A stretch of DNA of 64,000 nucleotides from Mucilaginibacter ginkgonis (GTDB taxonomy: Bacteria; Bacteroidota; Bacteroidia; Sphingobacteriales; Sphingobacteriaceae), in contig NZ_CP066775.1 in the NCBI RefSeq assembly GCF_009754905.2, positions 2,232,001 to 2,296,000 of the forward strand, read 5' to 3'. Both the position numbers and the translations under genes were made by a program. The notes below the pieces were generated by a model, which worked only from the letters and a program-made list of their open reading frames with translations, ran no database searches and was not told the origin of the DNA. The number at the start of each line of letters is the position of its first letter. Positions within the stretch are counted from its first letter, which is position 1. This document shows positions 1-9,032 of the stretch, piece after piece.

Positions 1-291
1 AAAGTTTGAAGACAGCTTACCTAGTGCCTCGGCCGAATCGGCTACCATTAAAAACTCTGCAGCGTTAGCCGTATGACCGGGCAAGTCTTCGCAAACTATG
101 GCAACCGCACCGTCGTTGATAGCTTGGTCGATAAATTTATGCCCGTCGACCAGGGTTCCTTTAACTGCAACAAATAAAGTCCCGGGTACAACCTTACGCG
201 AGTCGGCAGTGATGCCGGTGATCTGCACATCGGCGCCGCCCTGCAATTCTGTAAAGGCAATCCCGTCTAATATGTCGCTTAGGTTCTTCAT
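1..291 (-). CDS. murE: MurE, UDP-MurNAc-tripeptide synthetase, N-terminal part (cut by window edge)
   Basis: Only the first 97 residues are present; the gene runs off the left edge. The fragment begins MKNLSDILDG and carries the DSRKVVPGTLFVA stretch and the GHKFIDQAINDGA segment typical of the Mur ligase N-terminal (UDP-binding) domain. MurE adds the third amino acid (usually meso-diaminopimelate) to UDP-MurNAc-L-Ala-D-Glu in the cytoplasm. Its ATG overlaps the TGA of ftsI in an ATGA arrangement, which implies translational coupling inside the division and cell-wall cluster. The catalytic ATPase centre lies outside the window, so substrate choice cannot be judged. Confidence 0.9.
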   Translation of the reverse strand, partial: MKNLSDILDGIAFTELQGGADVQITGITADSRKVVPGTLFVAVKGTLVDGHKFIDQAINDGAVAIVCEDLPGHTANAAEFLMVADSAEALGKLSSNF

Positions 292-2387
292 TGCAGTTCC
301 AGTATTATTTTAGAGCCTTTGGGTATTAAACTTCCGCCTGTTACCGATTGGTTTTTAACCAATCCGCTGCCACGGACAGCTACTTTGTAGCCGGCGTTAC
401 CCATTACATAAAGCGCGTCACTGAGGTCCATACCTAAAACAGAGGGCACACCATCTGCCTTAAGTTTTCCTTTGGCAACCGGCTGCTCACTGGTATCCGC
501 ACCCATACCAATTGTTGTATCATTCGAAGGCGCGCCTTTAACACCCAGTTTGGCATAGACATGCTGCAGTGCTTTAAGGTTACCAGATTTGTAAGTAGCA
601 GGCGTAGTGGCATCCGCGTAAAAAGTCGGCGGTGTTTGCTTTGCAGTTTTGATATCTGCCGCGTAAACTTTGTCAGCTATCTCGCGGAACGGCGGGCCAG
701 AGATGTAAGCGGCATAGTAGCCGTTCTTAGGGTCGTTAATTACTACTATTAAAGAATATTTGGGATGGTCTGCAGGAAAATATCCGCAGAAAGATGCCTG
801 ATATTGCTTTTTAGCCTTGTAACCTTTGTTGCCATCGGCAACCTGTGCAGTACCTGTTTTGCCTGCTATTTTGTAAAGCGGATTATTTACGATGCCTTTG
901 CCTGTGCCCTCGCTCACTACGCCGGCCAGCATATCCTGCATTTTGTGCAGTGTTACATCAGAACACAATTTTTCGTCAATAACACGTGCCTGAAAGCGCT
1001 GTACCGTGTTGCCCATGCGCTGTATCTCTTTTACAAAAACCGGTGCTATATATTTACCATTGTTTGCGACAGCATTATAGAACGACAACATTTTCAATGG
1101 TGTAAGCTGCATTTCATAACCATAAGCCATTTGCGGCAGCGTCATGTTTTTGTTCCAGCTGCGATTCGATGGATTTTTAACTACAGGTTGCGCCTCGCCC
1201 GGGATCTGCAAACCCATTTTCTCCTGCAGGTGCCAGTCATACAGGTGATTGGTAAACTGTGCCTGGTTATCTTTATAAGCTCTGTTTACCAGTGATGCCA
1301 CAGCAGCGTTTGATGATTCTTCGAACGCCTTCTTAACAGTAACCGTACCGATACTGCCGTGCGAATCTGTGATTAGTTTTCCCGGTATCTGGTAATTGCC
1401 GGTAGCGACCATGGTGTTTGTATCCACCTTATGGTCTTCTAACAAGGCCATGTAAGAGGCAACCTTAAAGGTCGACCCGGGATCCTGGTTGCCGGCTATG
1501 GCGTAGTTGAATTGCTCTTTGTAAACACCGTCGCTTACCTTAGTGAGGTTAGCCAATGCTTTCACCTCTCCGGTTTGCACTTCCATCAAGATTACGGCGC
1601 CATGATCGGCGTTACTTTTTATCAATGCTTTTTCTAAGGCGTTCTGAGCAACATCCTGAAGGTTTACATCGATAGTTGAGATAATATCAGCGCCGTCTTT
1701 TGGCGATATTTCATCATCAGTATTTACCGGCATCCAGGTACCGCCGGCAATGCGCTGCATTAACCGCTGACCGTTCTCTCCGTTGATATATTGCGCGTAC
1801 GACCCTTCAAGGCCAACGCCGTTTTTAACGTTCTCATTTTTGTAGCCGATGGTACGCATAGCTAATGCGCGGAAAGGCAAAATGCGGCGGTTCTTTTGCA
1901 CCACTATAAGCCCGCCTTTGTATTTACCCATATTGAAAATAGGGAACTGGCGGATCTTCTTTAGTTCCTGATATCCAACCCTGCGGCGGATCAACTGATA
2001 ACGAGAGCTATCCTGACGGGCGTCCCTTAAAATCCTTGAATATTCGCGCGGCGATCTGTCACCGAACAGTTGCGCCATCTTTAACGCAAGCGAATCTACT
2101 TTGGCGTAAAATACTTTGTCATCAGCAATGCCACCGGCCAGCATGTCCATGTGCAATTCGTACTCAGGTACAGATGTGGCCAAAAGGCTGCCGTCTGCAG
2201 AAAAGATATTACCCCTGGCAGCTTCAACCGTCATGTAACGGGTCGACATAGCCTTTGCCATTGAGCGCCACTTGGTACCCTGTACAAATTGCACCCTGAA
2301 CAATTGAACGGCTACTGCAAACGCGAACAGCAGTATCAGGCCGAAAGCCAGGTAAACCCTAAGCAATATATTGGTGCGGATACTCAT
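288..2387 (-). CDS. ftsI: FtsI, division-specific peptidoglycan transpeptidase (class B PBP) with PASTA domain
   Basis: A 699-residue class B penicillin-binding protein. A single membrane anchor (about residues 8-30) is followed by a PBP dimerisation domain and the transpeptidase domain. The three active-site motifs are present: S305-T-F-K, S358-S-N and K510-T-G. A C-terminal PASTA-like domain covers about the last 60 residues. It cross-links septal peptidoglycan in the periplasm. It sits between ftsL and murE with 4-base ATGA overlaps on both sides, as expected for the dcw cluster. It could be called Spc/PbpB in some annotations, but position makes FtsI the natural call. Confidence 0.95.
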   Translation of the reverse strand: MSIRTNILLRVYLAFGLILLFAFAVAVQLFRVQFVQGTKWRSMAKAMSTRYMTVEAARGNIFSADGSLLATSVPEYELHMDMLAGGIADDKVFYAKVDSLALKMAQLFGDRSPREYSRILRDARQDSSRYQLIRRRVGYQELKKIRQFPIFNMGKYKGGLIVVQKNRRILPFRALAMRTIGYKNENVKNGVGLEGSYAQYINGENGQRLMQRIAGGTWMPVNTDDEISPKDGADIISTIDVNLQDVAQNALEKALIKSNADHGAVILMEVQTGEVKALANLTKVSDGVYKEQFNYAIAGNQDPGSTFKVASYMALLEDHKVDTNTMVATGNYQIPGKLITDSHGSIGTVTVKKAFEESSNAAVASLVNRAYKDNQAQFTNHLYDWHLQEKMGLQIPGEAQPVVKNPSNRSWNKNMTLPQMAYGYEMQLTPLKMLSFYNAVANNGKYIAPVFVKEIQRMGNTVQRFQARVIDEKLCSDVTLHKMQDMLAGVVSEGTGKGIVNNPLYKIAGKTGTAQVADGNKGYKAKKQYQASFCGYFPADHPKYSLIVVINDPKNGYYAAYISGPPFREIADKVYAADIKTAKQTPPTFYADATTPATYKSGNLKALQHVYAKLGVKGAPSNDTTIGMGADTSEQPVAKGKLKADGVPSVLGMDLSDALYVMGNAGYKVAVRGSGLVKNQSVTGGSLIPKGSKIILELQ

Positions 2388-2782
2388 TTTTGCACCTCCT
2401 GTTCTGCCACGATCTTTTGCGGCGGGTCTACCGCTACGTGCACGCCTAAAGTGTCTGCACGTTTTGCAACCTCGGTCAATGTGCTTTTGAAAGCAAGATC
2501 TGCCTTAGTGCTTTTGTAATCCCAGCTTAGCTCGCGAACTTCCTTGCCATATTTATCTATGTTGCGCAGGTTCTTTTCTGCCAGATGGCGGTTAGCTATA
2601 TAAAGCATGCCCAAAAACGCCATATACAGCACAAAAGGTAATGCACGCGTTGCATCCTCTGTACTTACAAAACCTTTGCTTAAAAAAGACACAAAGAAAT
2701 TATCCGGCGCTGGCTGCTGCTTTTCTGCAACAACAACTTCCGGCTCTTCCTGTGGTTCGATATCTGTAAGTAAACGGTTCAT
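2384..2782 (-). CDS. ftsL: FtsL-like cell division protein
   Basis: 132 residues: an acidic N-terminal tail, one membrane helix (about residues 46-65, LPFVLYMAFLGMLYIANRH) and a following helical, charged stretch likely to form a coiled coil. This is the bitopic layout of FtsL, which joins FtsB/FtsQ in the divisome. The sequence itself is poorly conserved, so the call rests on size, topology and position between rsmH and ftsI. Both junctions are ATGA overlaps, so it is almost certainly translated as part of the cluster. Confidence 0.8.
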   Translation of the reverse strand: MNRLLTDIEPQEEPEVVVAEKQQPAPDNFFVSFLSKGFVSTEDATRALPFVLYMAFLGMLYIANRHLAEKNLRNIDKYGKEVRELSWDYKSTKADLAFKSTLTEVAKRADTLGVHVAVDPPQKIVAEQEVQK

Positions 2783-3684
2783 TTTTTTACAGCTATTCTA
2801 AGTTTGGCGCTGCGTGCGCGGTTATTTTGAGCTATCTCTTCTTCAGTAGCGGTAATTGCGCCACGGCTTACCTGCTGATAAGGCCTGTCGTCATTACCGT
2901 AAATATCTTTTTCCAACTCGCCGCTAAATTTTCCTTTGGCGATAAAGTTTTTAACCAGCCTGTCTTCCAGCGAATGGTACGACATTACCACCAGGCGGCC
3001 GCCGCTAACCAACACCTCAGCCGATTGAACCAGAAAGTCTTTCAGTGCTTCCAGTTCCTGGTTCACTTCTATTCTAAGTGCCTGGAATACCTGCGCCAGG
3101 TATTTATTTTCTTTTCCGCGAGGGATCAATCCCTGTATGGCGTTTTTTAACTCTGCAATGGTGTTGATAGGTGCGCTCAGGCGTGAAGTGACAATAGCCC
3201 TGGCTAAAGATTTTGCGTTCTGGATCTCGCCGTACTGGCCAAAAATGCGGTGCAGGGCAGCCTCATCGTAAGCATTGATCACTTCTTTAGCGGTCAGCGA
3301 TCCCGACTGGTTCATGCGCATGTCCAGTTCGGCATCGAAACGGATAGAGAAACCACGATCTGCCTCATCAAACTGATGTGATGAAACTCCCAGATCAGCA
3401 AGAATACCATCGGCCGGGATTGCACCATGCAAACGGCAGAAATTCTTTAAATAGCGGAAGTTTTGATCTGCAAAAACGAAACGTTTATCATCTATCAGGT
3501 TTTGCTGCGCGTCTACGTCCTGGTCAAAAGCGACAAGCTTGCCGTTTATCCCCAAATGCTTCAAAATCTCGCGCGAGTGGCCACCACCGCCAAAAGTTAC
3601 ATCAACATAGGTACCATTGGGTTTGATGGCCAAACCTTCTATACATTCCTGAAGCATTACGGGGGTGTGGTAGGTATTAGCCAT
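2779..3684 (-). CDS. rsmH: RsmH (MraW), 16S rRNA m4C1402 methyltransferase
   Basis: About 301 residues from the ATG at 3684 (MANTYHTPVMLQE). The open frame extends upstream to 3732, but the extra residues are unlike the family and overlap mraZ by more than 50 bases. The start used leaves only an 8-base overlap. The SAM-binding motif VDVTFGGGGHSREIL, the ADLGVSSHQFD segment and the C-terminal SYHSLEDRLVKNF motif are all present. The enzyme N4-methylates C1402 of 16S rRNA. It is the second gene of the mraZ-led cluster. Confidence 0.95.
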   Translation of the reverse strand: MANTYHTPVMLQECIEGLAIKPNGTYVDVTFGGGGHSREILKHLGINGKLVAFDQDVDAQQNLIDDKRFVFADQNFRYLKNFCRLHGAIPADGILADLGVSSHQFDEADRGFSIRFDAELDMRMNQSGSLTAKEVINAYDEAALHRIFGQYGEIQNAKSLARAIVTSRLSAPINTIAELKNAIQGLIPRGKENKYLAQVFQALRIEVNQELEALKDFLVQSAEVLVSGGRLVVMSYHSLEDRLVKNFIAKGKFSGELEKDIYGNDDRPYQQVSRGAITATEEEIAQNNRARSAKLRIAVKK

Positions 3685-4141
3685 CGGCCCTCCTTCCCAT
3701 TCCGCCCATAACCTCTTCGGCAAGGTTGGCAAAGTTTTCAGGCTCGCTGTCCATTTGCAGGTCGTAAACCTTACTGTCCCAAACCTCTATTTTATTTAAT
3801 TGGCAAGCCAGTACCAGATCATTGCCAATACCCGCGTACTCCAGCAAAGCCTTAGGCAATAAAATGCGGCCTGCAGCATCAAGTGTCAATTCTGTAGCGC
3901 CACGAGTAAAGTACCGAATGAATTCCCGGGTACGTTTCTCGTATTGGTTGAGTTTTGCCAGGTCGGCAATAATCAGGTCCCACTCCTTACGCGTATAGAT
4001 CACCAAATGCTTTTCAAAGCCGCGATTGATCACAAGGCCCTCACGCTCAGCTTCGGGAAGCTGTTTGCGCAAGCCTGAAGGGATCATCATACGCCCTTTA
4101 GCATCCAGTTTACAATCAAATTCGCCTAAAAAGTTCGACAT
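3677..4141 (-). CDS. mraZ: MraZ, transcriptional regulator of the division cluster
   Basis: 154 residues with two AbrB-like (MraZ) domains. The first has the CKLDAKGRMMIPSGLR signature, the second the LDAAGRILLPKALLEYAG signature. MraZ forms a ring-shaped oligomer that binds direct repeats upstream of its own operon and represses it. The matching boxes are visible just upstream (4182-4213). First gene of mraZ-rsmH-ftsL-ftsI-murE. Confidence 0.95.
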   Translation of the reverse strand: MSNFLGEFDCKLDAKGRMMIPSGLRKQLPEAEREGLVINRGFEKHLVIYTRKEWDLIIADLAKLNQYEKRTREFIRYFTRGATELTLDAAGRILLPKALLEYAGIGNDLVLACQLNKIEVWDSKVYDLQMDSEPENFANLAEEVMGGMGRRADG

Positions 4142-4181
4142 CTAACAGACTTCGGGTAAAATTCTATCGTAAAAGTAGAGA

Positions 4182-4213
4182 TTACTTCCACTTTATACCA
4201 CTTTTTACCACTA
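4182..4213 (-). promoter_or_regulatory. MraZ-box direct repeats upstream of mraZ
   Basis: On the minus strand the sequence AGTGGTAAAA, AGTGGTATAA, AGTGGAAGTA repeats three times with exact 10-bp spacing (GTGG cores at plus positions 4208-4211, 4198-4201 and 4188-4191). Phased GTGG/TGGG repeats are the known MraZ operator. A weak -7-like TACTTTTA lies just downstream (4170-4177), so bound MraZ would overlap the promoter. The site assignment is an inference from spacing, sequence and adjacency to mraZ. Confidence 0.75.
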
Positions 4214-4333
4214 AAAGTTTTCAACAATTTTAACTGTTGAGAAAAGCGGGTTTTAGTCCCACATACAGGCAGAGAAAACCATAAATGAGTTTACATGTTA
4301 ATGTTGTTTTAACGACGTATTTGCGTTGATTAC

Positions 4334-5785
4334 ATGCCGCTCATCTATATGAATAAATTTTACTCAATTACCCTTTCCAAAAAATTTAAAGCGCTATTGA
4401 TGTTACTGGTTGCAAGTGCTTTATACACTTCGCAAGTATCAGCCCAGGTTACATTCGACGCTCAAAAAGCATTTTTAGATACCACCAAAAAGAAGCAAAT
4501 AACAGAAGTGCCTCTAAACACCCGGTCGCAAAAAAAACGGTTTGGCAGGGCCGTGCTCTACCTCGGTATTGCCGAGTTTACTCCCTTTGCTTACGACCGC
4601 TGGATCGCCGGTAAAGACTACGCAAAGATCACGTTTGCTACGGTGGGCCACAACCTTAACCCTGGGCATTGGCAAATAGACAATGACCCGTTCCAAACAA
4701 ACCAGTTTGGCCACCCATTTCATGGCAGTTTATTTTATAGTTCATTCCGTGTAAATGGCTACAGTTTTTGGGAAGCGGCACCCGCAGCAGCCGCAGGCAG
4801 TTATTTGTGGGAAACCTTTGCGGAAACGCAGGCCCCCGCTCCTAATGATTTCATTAACACCACTTTCGGCGGCATAGTCTTGGGCGAAATGACCTACCGT
4901 TTTGCTAACCGCCTTATAAATAACCGTGCTACCGGATTTAAACGACAAGTGCAGGAAGTAGCCGGACTTATTATGAACCCCATGAACGGCCTTAACCGCA
5001 TTGTAGACGGCAGATGGGGCAAGGTGAGAGCCAATAGCGCTTTGCACGACTCCACCAAGCTAAACCTGGAGGTTGATGCAGGGGTGCGCTATTACAATAC
5101 TGTTGCAGGTTTTAACACCTCGGGGTTTTATGGCCGGGCAAAGTTGACGTATGGTTTGCCGTATGACAACTACCGCGTTCCGTTTAGCAACATATACGTA
5201 AATGCAGAATTTGGCCGTGATGATAGTGCCAAAGTAAACGCTATTAACGTGTATGGGTCGCTTACGGGGTGGGAACTGAAAAATGACAGCAGTTCGCGGC
5301 ACTTGGCTGTATTGTCGGCCAACTATGATTATATTAGAAATGCCGGAGTGTTTTACGGCGGGCAAAGTGTAAAGCTGAATGTATTTTCTGAATACAACCT
5401 GCACAGAAAAGTGAAATTTAATACCGGTTTCTCTGCCGGGCCGGTGCTTTTAGGTGCTGCACCCGACCCTTACTTTTATAACAGCCGCAATTACGATTAC
5501 ACCACCGGTGCATCTTTTGCTGCAGGTGGTGGGCTAAGCATTAAAGACCGGTTTTTCTTGAATGCTGAATACAGAGGCGGATATCTGGCCACCATAAATG
5601 GCTATAGCTCGCATTACTTATTACATACCATTACCAGCGAAATAAGATTCGCAGTTACAAAAGATCTGTCCCTTTGCGCGGACCCCGGTTATCTGGTCAT
5701 CAAGGGTAAGTACAATAAATTTGCAGAAACGCAGAATACCTACTCGTACTTTAGGGCGACAGTTAGATACGGCCTCAACTTGTAA
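4334..5785 (+). CDS. DUF3943 family outer-membrane-associated protein
   Basis: 483 residues, read divergently from mraZ. A signal peptide is clear (membrane run followed by SQVSAQ). The start could be the ATG at 4334 or the one at 4349 (MNKFYS). The middle matches the DUF3943 pattern seen in Bacteroidetes: the conserved NQFGHPFHGSLFYSS region with W- and G-rich neighbours, then the block FGGIVLGEMTYR. The C-terminal half is a series of alternating aromatic beta-strands, suggesting an outer-membrane barrel. Function is not established. Confidence 0.75.
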   Translation: MPLIYMNKFYSITLSKKFKALLMLLVASALYTSQVSAQVTFDAQKAFLDTTKKKQITEVPLNTRSQKKRFGRAVLYLGIAEFTPFAYDRWIAGKDYAKITFATVGHNLNPGHWQIDNDPFQTNQFGHPFHGSLFYSSFRVNGYSFWEAAPAAAAGSYLWETFAETQAPAPNDFINTTFGGIVLGEMTYRFANRLINNRATGFKRQVQEVAGLIMNPMNGLNRIVDGRWGKVRANSALHDSTKLNLEVDAGVRYYNTVAGFNTSGFYGRAKLTYGLPYDNYRVPFSNIYVNAEFGRDDSAKVNAINVYGSLTGWELKNDSSSRHLAVLSANYDYIRNAGVFYGGQSVKLNVFSEYNLHRKVKFNTGFSAGPVLLGAAPDPYFYNSRNYDYTTGASFAAGGGLSIKDRFFLNAEYRGGYLATINGYSSHYLLHTITSEIRFAVTKDLSLCADPGYLVIKGKYNKFAETQNTYSYFRATVRYGLNL

Positions 5786-5789
5786 ATTA

Positions 5790-5797
5790 TATATTTG
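5790..5797 (+). promoter_or_regulatory. -7 element (TATATTTG) for yceH
   Basis: A perfect match to the Bacteroidetes -7 consensus TAnnTTTG, 16 bases before the yceH ATG. It supports the short start at 5814 rather than the longer reading frame that begins inside the preceding gene. No convincing -33 TTTG was found. Confidence 0.55.
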
Positions 5798-5813
5798 CCG
5801 GCAACAAAATTTT

Positions 5814-6452
5814 ATGCTGCCCCAACTTAATAACGAAGAGATACGTGTGCTTGGCGCGCTGATGGAAAAGAGTCGCACCACGCCTGAGTATTATCCGCTC
5901 ACGCTTAACGCCCTTGTAACCGCCTGCAATCAAAAGTCGGCACGTAAACCTGTGGTTGATTATGATGAAGATACGGTAACCCATGCGCTGGATACCTTGA
6001 AGAAGAAGGGGCTAATTTCTACGGCCACCGGCGGCTCAAGCCGGGCCGTAAAATATAAACACAATTTCGCGATCGTTTACCCGGTGATACCCGCCGAGGT
6101 AGCCATTATGTGCCTGATATTTTTGCGCGGCCCGCAAACCCCGGGCGAGATCAACACCAATTCCGGAAGGCTATATGAGTTTGAGTCGCTTGATGACGTG
6201 CAGCAGGCACTCGAAAAGCTAAGCACCGGCGATGAGCCTTTTCTTGTACAATTGCCTAAACGTGCAGGCCAAAAGGAACAACGTTACACCCATTTGTTTG
6301 CAGATATTCCTGACCAGATAGCTGATGACGAACCGCAAGCGGCGATACCGCGCTCATCTATTAGTGAACTGGAAAACCGTGTAAGCAAACTTGAAGAGGA
6401 ACTGGCTGCGATGCGCGCCGAGTTTGATAAGTTGCTGAAGGAGTTAATGTAA
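5814..6452 (+). CDS. YceH family (DUF480, UPF0502) protein
   Basis: 212 residues from the ATG at 5814. The N-terminal half reads as the family's conserved winged-helix region (LGALMEKSRTTPEYYPLTLN, then ACNQKSARKPV), followed by a second winged helix (about 85-170) with FLRGPQTPGEI and a C-terminal coiled coil (about 180-212). The two winged-helix domains suggest DNA or nucleic-acid binding; the biochemical role is unknown. The gene stands alone, with its own -7 element in front. Confidence 0.85.
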   Translation: MLPQLNNEEIRVLGALMEKSRTTPEYYPLTLNALVTACNQKSARKPVVDYDEDTVTHALDTLKKKGLISTATGGSSRAVKYKHNFAIVYPVIPAEVAIMCLIFLRGPQTPGEINTNSGRLYEFESLDDVQQALEKLSTGDEPFLVQLPKRAGQKEQRYTHLFADIPDQIADDEPQAAIPRSSISELENRVSKLEEELAAMRAEFDKLLKELM

Positions 6453-6461
6453 GTAAATGTT

Positions 6462-6494
6462 GTCATTGCGAGGAACGAAGTGACGCGGCGATCC
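6462..6494. repeat. Intergenic repeat, GTCATTGCGAGGA family
   Basis: Begins GTCATTGCGAGGAACGAAG and continues GTGACGCGGCGATCC. A second copy in the opposite orientation lies at 37849-37883, and related GTCAT...ATGAC elements occur near 40186 and 41928. The 127-base gap to the next gene holds nothing else recognisable. Confidence 0.7.
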
Positions 6495-6579
6495 TAGAGG
6501 ACAATTCTTTGCTTTGTCCTGATCGATATCGGGAATTCGCACCCGAATTGACAGAATGAACTTAATTTGTGTTTAAAAT

Positions 6580-7269
6580 CTACGACAATGCCAACTCTAC
6601 CGCCTTTTCAGCATGAATCACGGTCGTATCAAATAAAGGCAAGTCGACAGACTCAGGTGTGATCAGCATGCCCAATTCGGTACAACCCAGAATAATACCC
6701 TTAGCACCGCGCGATTTTAGTTCGTTTATCACGCCTACGCATTTCGCTAACGATTCGGGATTTATGATGCCTTTCGCCAACTCGGTGTAAATTGTATCCT
6801 GAATGATCTTCCGGCCGGCTTCATCGGGCGTAATCACGTCTATGCCTTTATTAACAAACCTGTTGCTGATAAAGTCTTGCTCCATGGTATACTTAGTGCC
6901 CAGCAATCCCACTTTGTCGATTCCGAGGGCAACAACTGCATCAGCAGTGACGTCGCCGATATGAATCAGCGGTATATCCATCGCACTTTCAATTTCGGCG
7001 GCTACTTTATACTGCGTATTACAGCAGATCAATACGAAATCGGCACCGCCTTTCTGCAGGTTCATGGCCGCTTCGCTCATTAGTTCGCCTATCGTGTCCC
7101 AATCGCCCGACTGCTGCAACTTTGCAATCTCCTCAAAGTCGACGGTATACATTATAGACTTAGCTGAATGCAGGCCGCCCAGCTTTTCTTTTGTCCGCTC
7201 GTTAATGATGCGATAGTAAATGGCAGAACTTTCCCAGGACATGCCGCCGATCAACCCGATAGCTTTCAT
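6580..7269 (-). CDS. Aspartate/glutamate racemase family protein
   Basis: 229 residues, the usual length for the family. It opens with KAIGLIGGMSWESSAIYY, typical of aspartate racemases and the YgeA group. Two catalytic cysteines are in place: C83 in ICCNTQ and C196 in LGCTELGML, the acid/base pair of PLP-independent racemases. The residue after CNT is Q rather than the more common A or M plus H, so the substrate may not be aspartate. Cytoplasmic, monocistronic, convergent with yceH. Confidence 0.85.
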   Translation of the reverse strand: MKAIGLIGGMSWESSAIYYRIINERTKEKLGGLHSAKSIMYTVDFEEIAKLQQSGDWDTIGELMSEAAMNLQKGGADFVLICCNTQYKVAAEIESAMDIPLIHIGDVTADAVVALGIDKVGLLGTKYTMEQDFISNRFVNKGIDVITPDEAGRKIIQDTIYTELAKGIINPESLAKCVGVINELKSRGAKGIILGCTELGMLITPESVDLPLFDTTVIHAEKAVELALS

Positions 7270-7325
7270 GCGGCTAATTTAAAAGTTTAGACAACTGATA
7301 TTCATTCCGGGCAGACACCGGTCTA

Positions 7326-8852
7326 TTATTTTTTATAATATTTATAGACTTCGGGTCCGGGCCCACCGTAGAAGGTTCGGCCTATATAAATATTGCCCGC
7401 GCGGTCGGCAGTTACGCCCTGATAGGATACCAGATCTGCAGTAGTATATTGAGCTACAAGGCCGCTCTTGTCTATTATGTAAACTGGGTGCGCCACACCT
7501 GCGGTTGGACTTGAGTTGCCAAACACAATACCATAATTATTACACACGATAAGGTTCCCGAATGGATCAGCAGCAATTAGGTTTCCGCCGTAAATACCAT
7601 GTGCAGTTATGGGCTGATTATAACCACCCGCGGTAACTAACGGGCCTTGCAAATTTAATGTGCTTACCAACCCGGTTGGTGTAATTTTACGAATAGTGCC
7701 TGCCGAATTGGTTACGAACAAGTTGCCATCAAAATCAGCCGTCATCGCAATTAAAGAATTAAAGGATGCTGCCGCGCCCTGTCCGTCGGCAGTACCCGAG
7801 GTGGCGCTACCTGCAAATGTGCTTACCGTTCCATCCGGTGCTATTTTGCGCACCCTGGCCGAATCGCAGACAAATAAGTTGCCGCTCGGGTCAATCGCAA
7901 GGCCCACCGGAGCAATAAATTGTGCAGCCGTTCCTTTGCCGTCAACATAAGCGCTAACGCCGCTGCCTGCAAAAGTACTTACAACACCGTTTGGAGTTAT
8001 CTTGTATATCTTCGCGTCTGTAGTTCCCGTTGCATAAACGTTCCCTGCTGCATCTACCGCTGTGCCCCTAAGCGGGTTGCCCGGCACATTTGCGCTATTA
8101 CCGGCTGTTGCTAAAAGACTGGTAACCTTTGCAGGTGTGACTTTATAAACAGAATTTCCCGACTCGCCGTATATGTTTCCCGCAGCATCTACCGCCAGAT
8201 AACCCATAGAAGTGGTACTCATAACTTCTCCGAGAGCAGGAATAACAGTTACCGTAGCGGTATATGTTAGTGTTGTACCATAAGACGTAAGTTGTACCGG
8301 TCCGGATGTTATGCTGGTTGTAGTAGTGATCTGAGCTATTATTTCTGACGAACTTGCCGATGCTACAAGCGCTTTGATACCTGCAAACACAACTGTATTT
8401 TTTGACGCGTTGGGATCGAAATTACTACCTTTTATCGATATCGAGCCGCCATAGGACGTAGGCAGTATCGTAGCACCGGTTATTGTAGGTACCAGCAGCG
8501 TAACCGTAAAATCTGTAGGATATATTAACGTTTTACCGTCAGTAACTACACTAATCTTACCTGTGGTAGCGGTTGCAGGCACGGTAACTACAATGCTGGT
8601 AGTATTTGCCGAGCTAATAGTAGCTGCTACTCCATTAAACCGGACGGTATCTTTGGTAATATCAGATCCGAAATTGGTACCGGTAATAGTTACCGTACTG
8701 CCGATTACCGCTGTCGAGACGCTTATAGCAGTGATCGCGGGCGCAGGTGCCGGAACCGGGTCAACACTGCCCGATTTTTTACAACCAGTAACCGCCAGCA
8801 ACGCAATGGCGATCATTAAAATTAATTTGGGGGTCAGATTCAGGTATTTCAT
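7326..8852 (-). CDS. IPT/TIG and NHL-repeat lipoprotein
   Basis: 508 residues from the ATG at 8852; the frame reaches a TTG at 8861, which I reject. The N-terminus is a lipoprotein signal (LLAVTGC, then KKSG). Two IPT/TIG immunoglobulin-like domains follow (about 40-120 and 122-205, each with a TITGTNFG- or SIKGSNF-type turn). The rest is NHL beta-propeller repeats (AVDAAGNVY, AIDPSGNLFV and similar). Probably an exposed binding protein at the cell surface; no enzymatic motif seen. It stands alone. Confidence 0.85.
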   Translation of the reverse strand: MKYLNLTPKLILMIAIALLAVTGCKKSGSVDPVPAPAPAITAISVSTAVIGSTVTITGTNFGSDITKDTVRFNGVAATISSANTTSIVVTVPATATTGKISVVTDGKTLIYPTDFTVTLLVPTITGATILPTSYGGSISIKGSNFDPNASKNTVVFAGIKALVASASSSEIIAQITTTTSITSGPVQLTSYGTTLTYTATVTVIPALGEVMSTTSMGYLAVDAAGNIYGESGNSVYKVTPAKVTSLLATAGNSANVPGNPLRGTAVDAAGNVYATGTTDAKIYKITPNGVVSTFAGSGVSAYVDGKGTAAQFIAPVGLAIDPSGNLFVCDSARVRKIAPDGTVSTFAGSATSGTADGQGAAASFNSLIAMTADFDGNLFVTNSAGTIRKITPTGLVSTLNLQGPLVTAGGYNQPITAHGIYGGNLIAADPFGNLIVCNNYGIVFGNSSPTAGVAHPVYIIDKSGLVAQYTTADLVSYQGVTADRAGNIYIGRTFYGGPGPEVYKYYKK

Positions 8853-9032
8853 AACTTTCAACCGGCGTAAAATTGTTAGTTGAGTTTAGCTGCCGTTTAT
8901 GGTACTAAGTTACTTATTTTCAGTGTTGAAATGTAAATCTTGAGAAAATTGCCGCAACAATTTTTTGAATTAACACAGCAATACCTTTACTTTATAAAGT
9001 GTTATCCTGACACAATAAACCTAAAGTAAATT

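Noticed and set aside
98..313. Plus-strand open frame of 71 residues
   Set aside because: Antisense to murE and the end of ftsI; both of those have clear family motifs.
765..1295. Open frame of 176 residues on the plus strand
   Set aside because: Lies wholly inside ftsI on the other strand; no family-like motif and no promoter.
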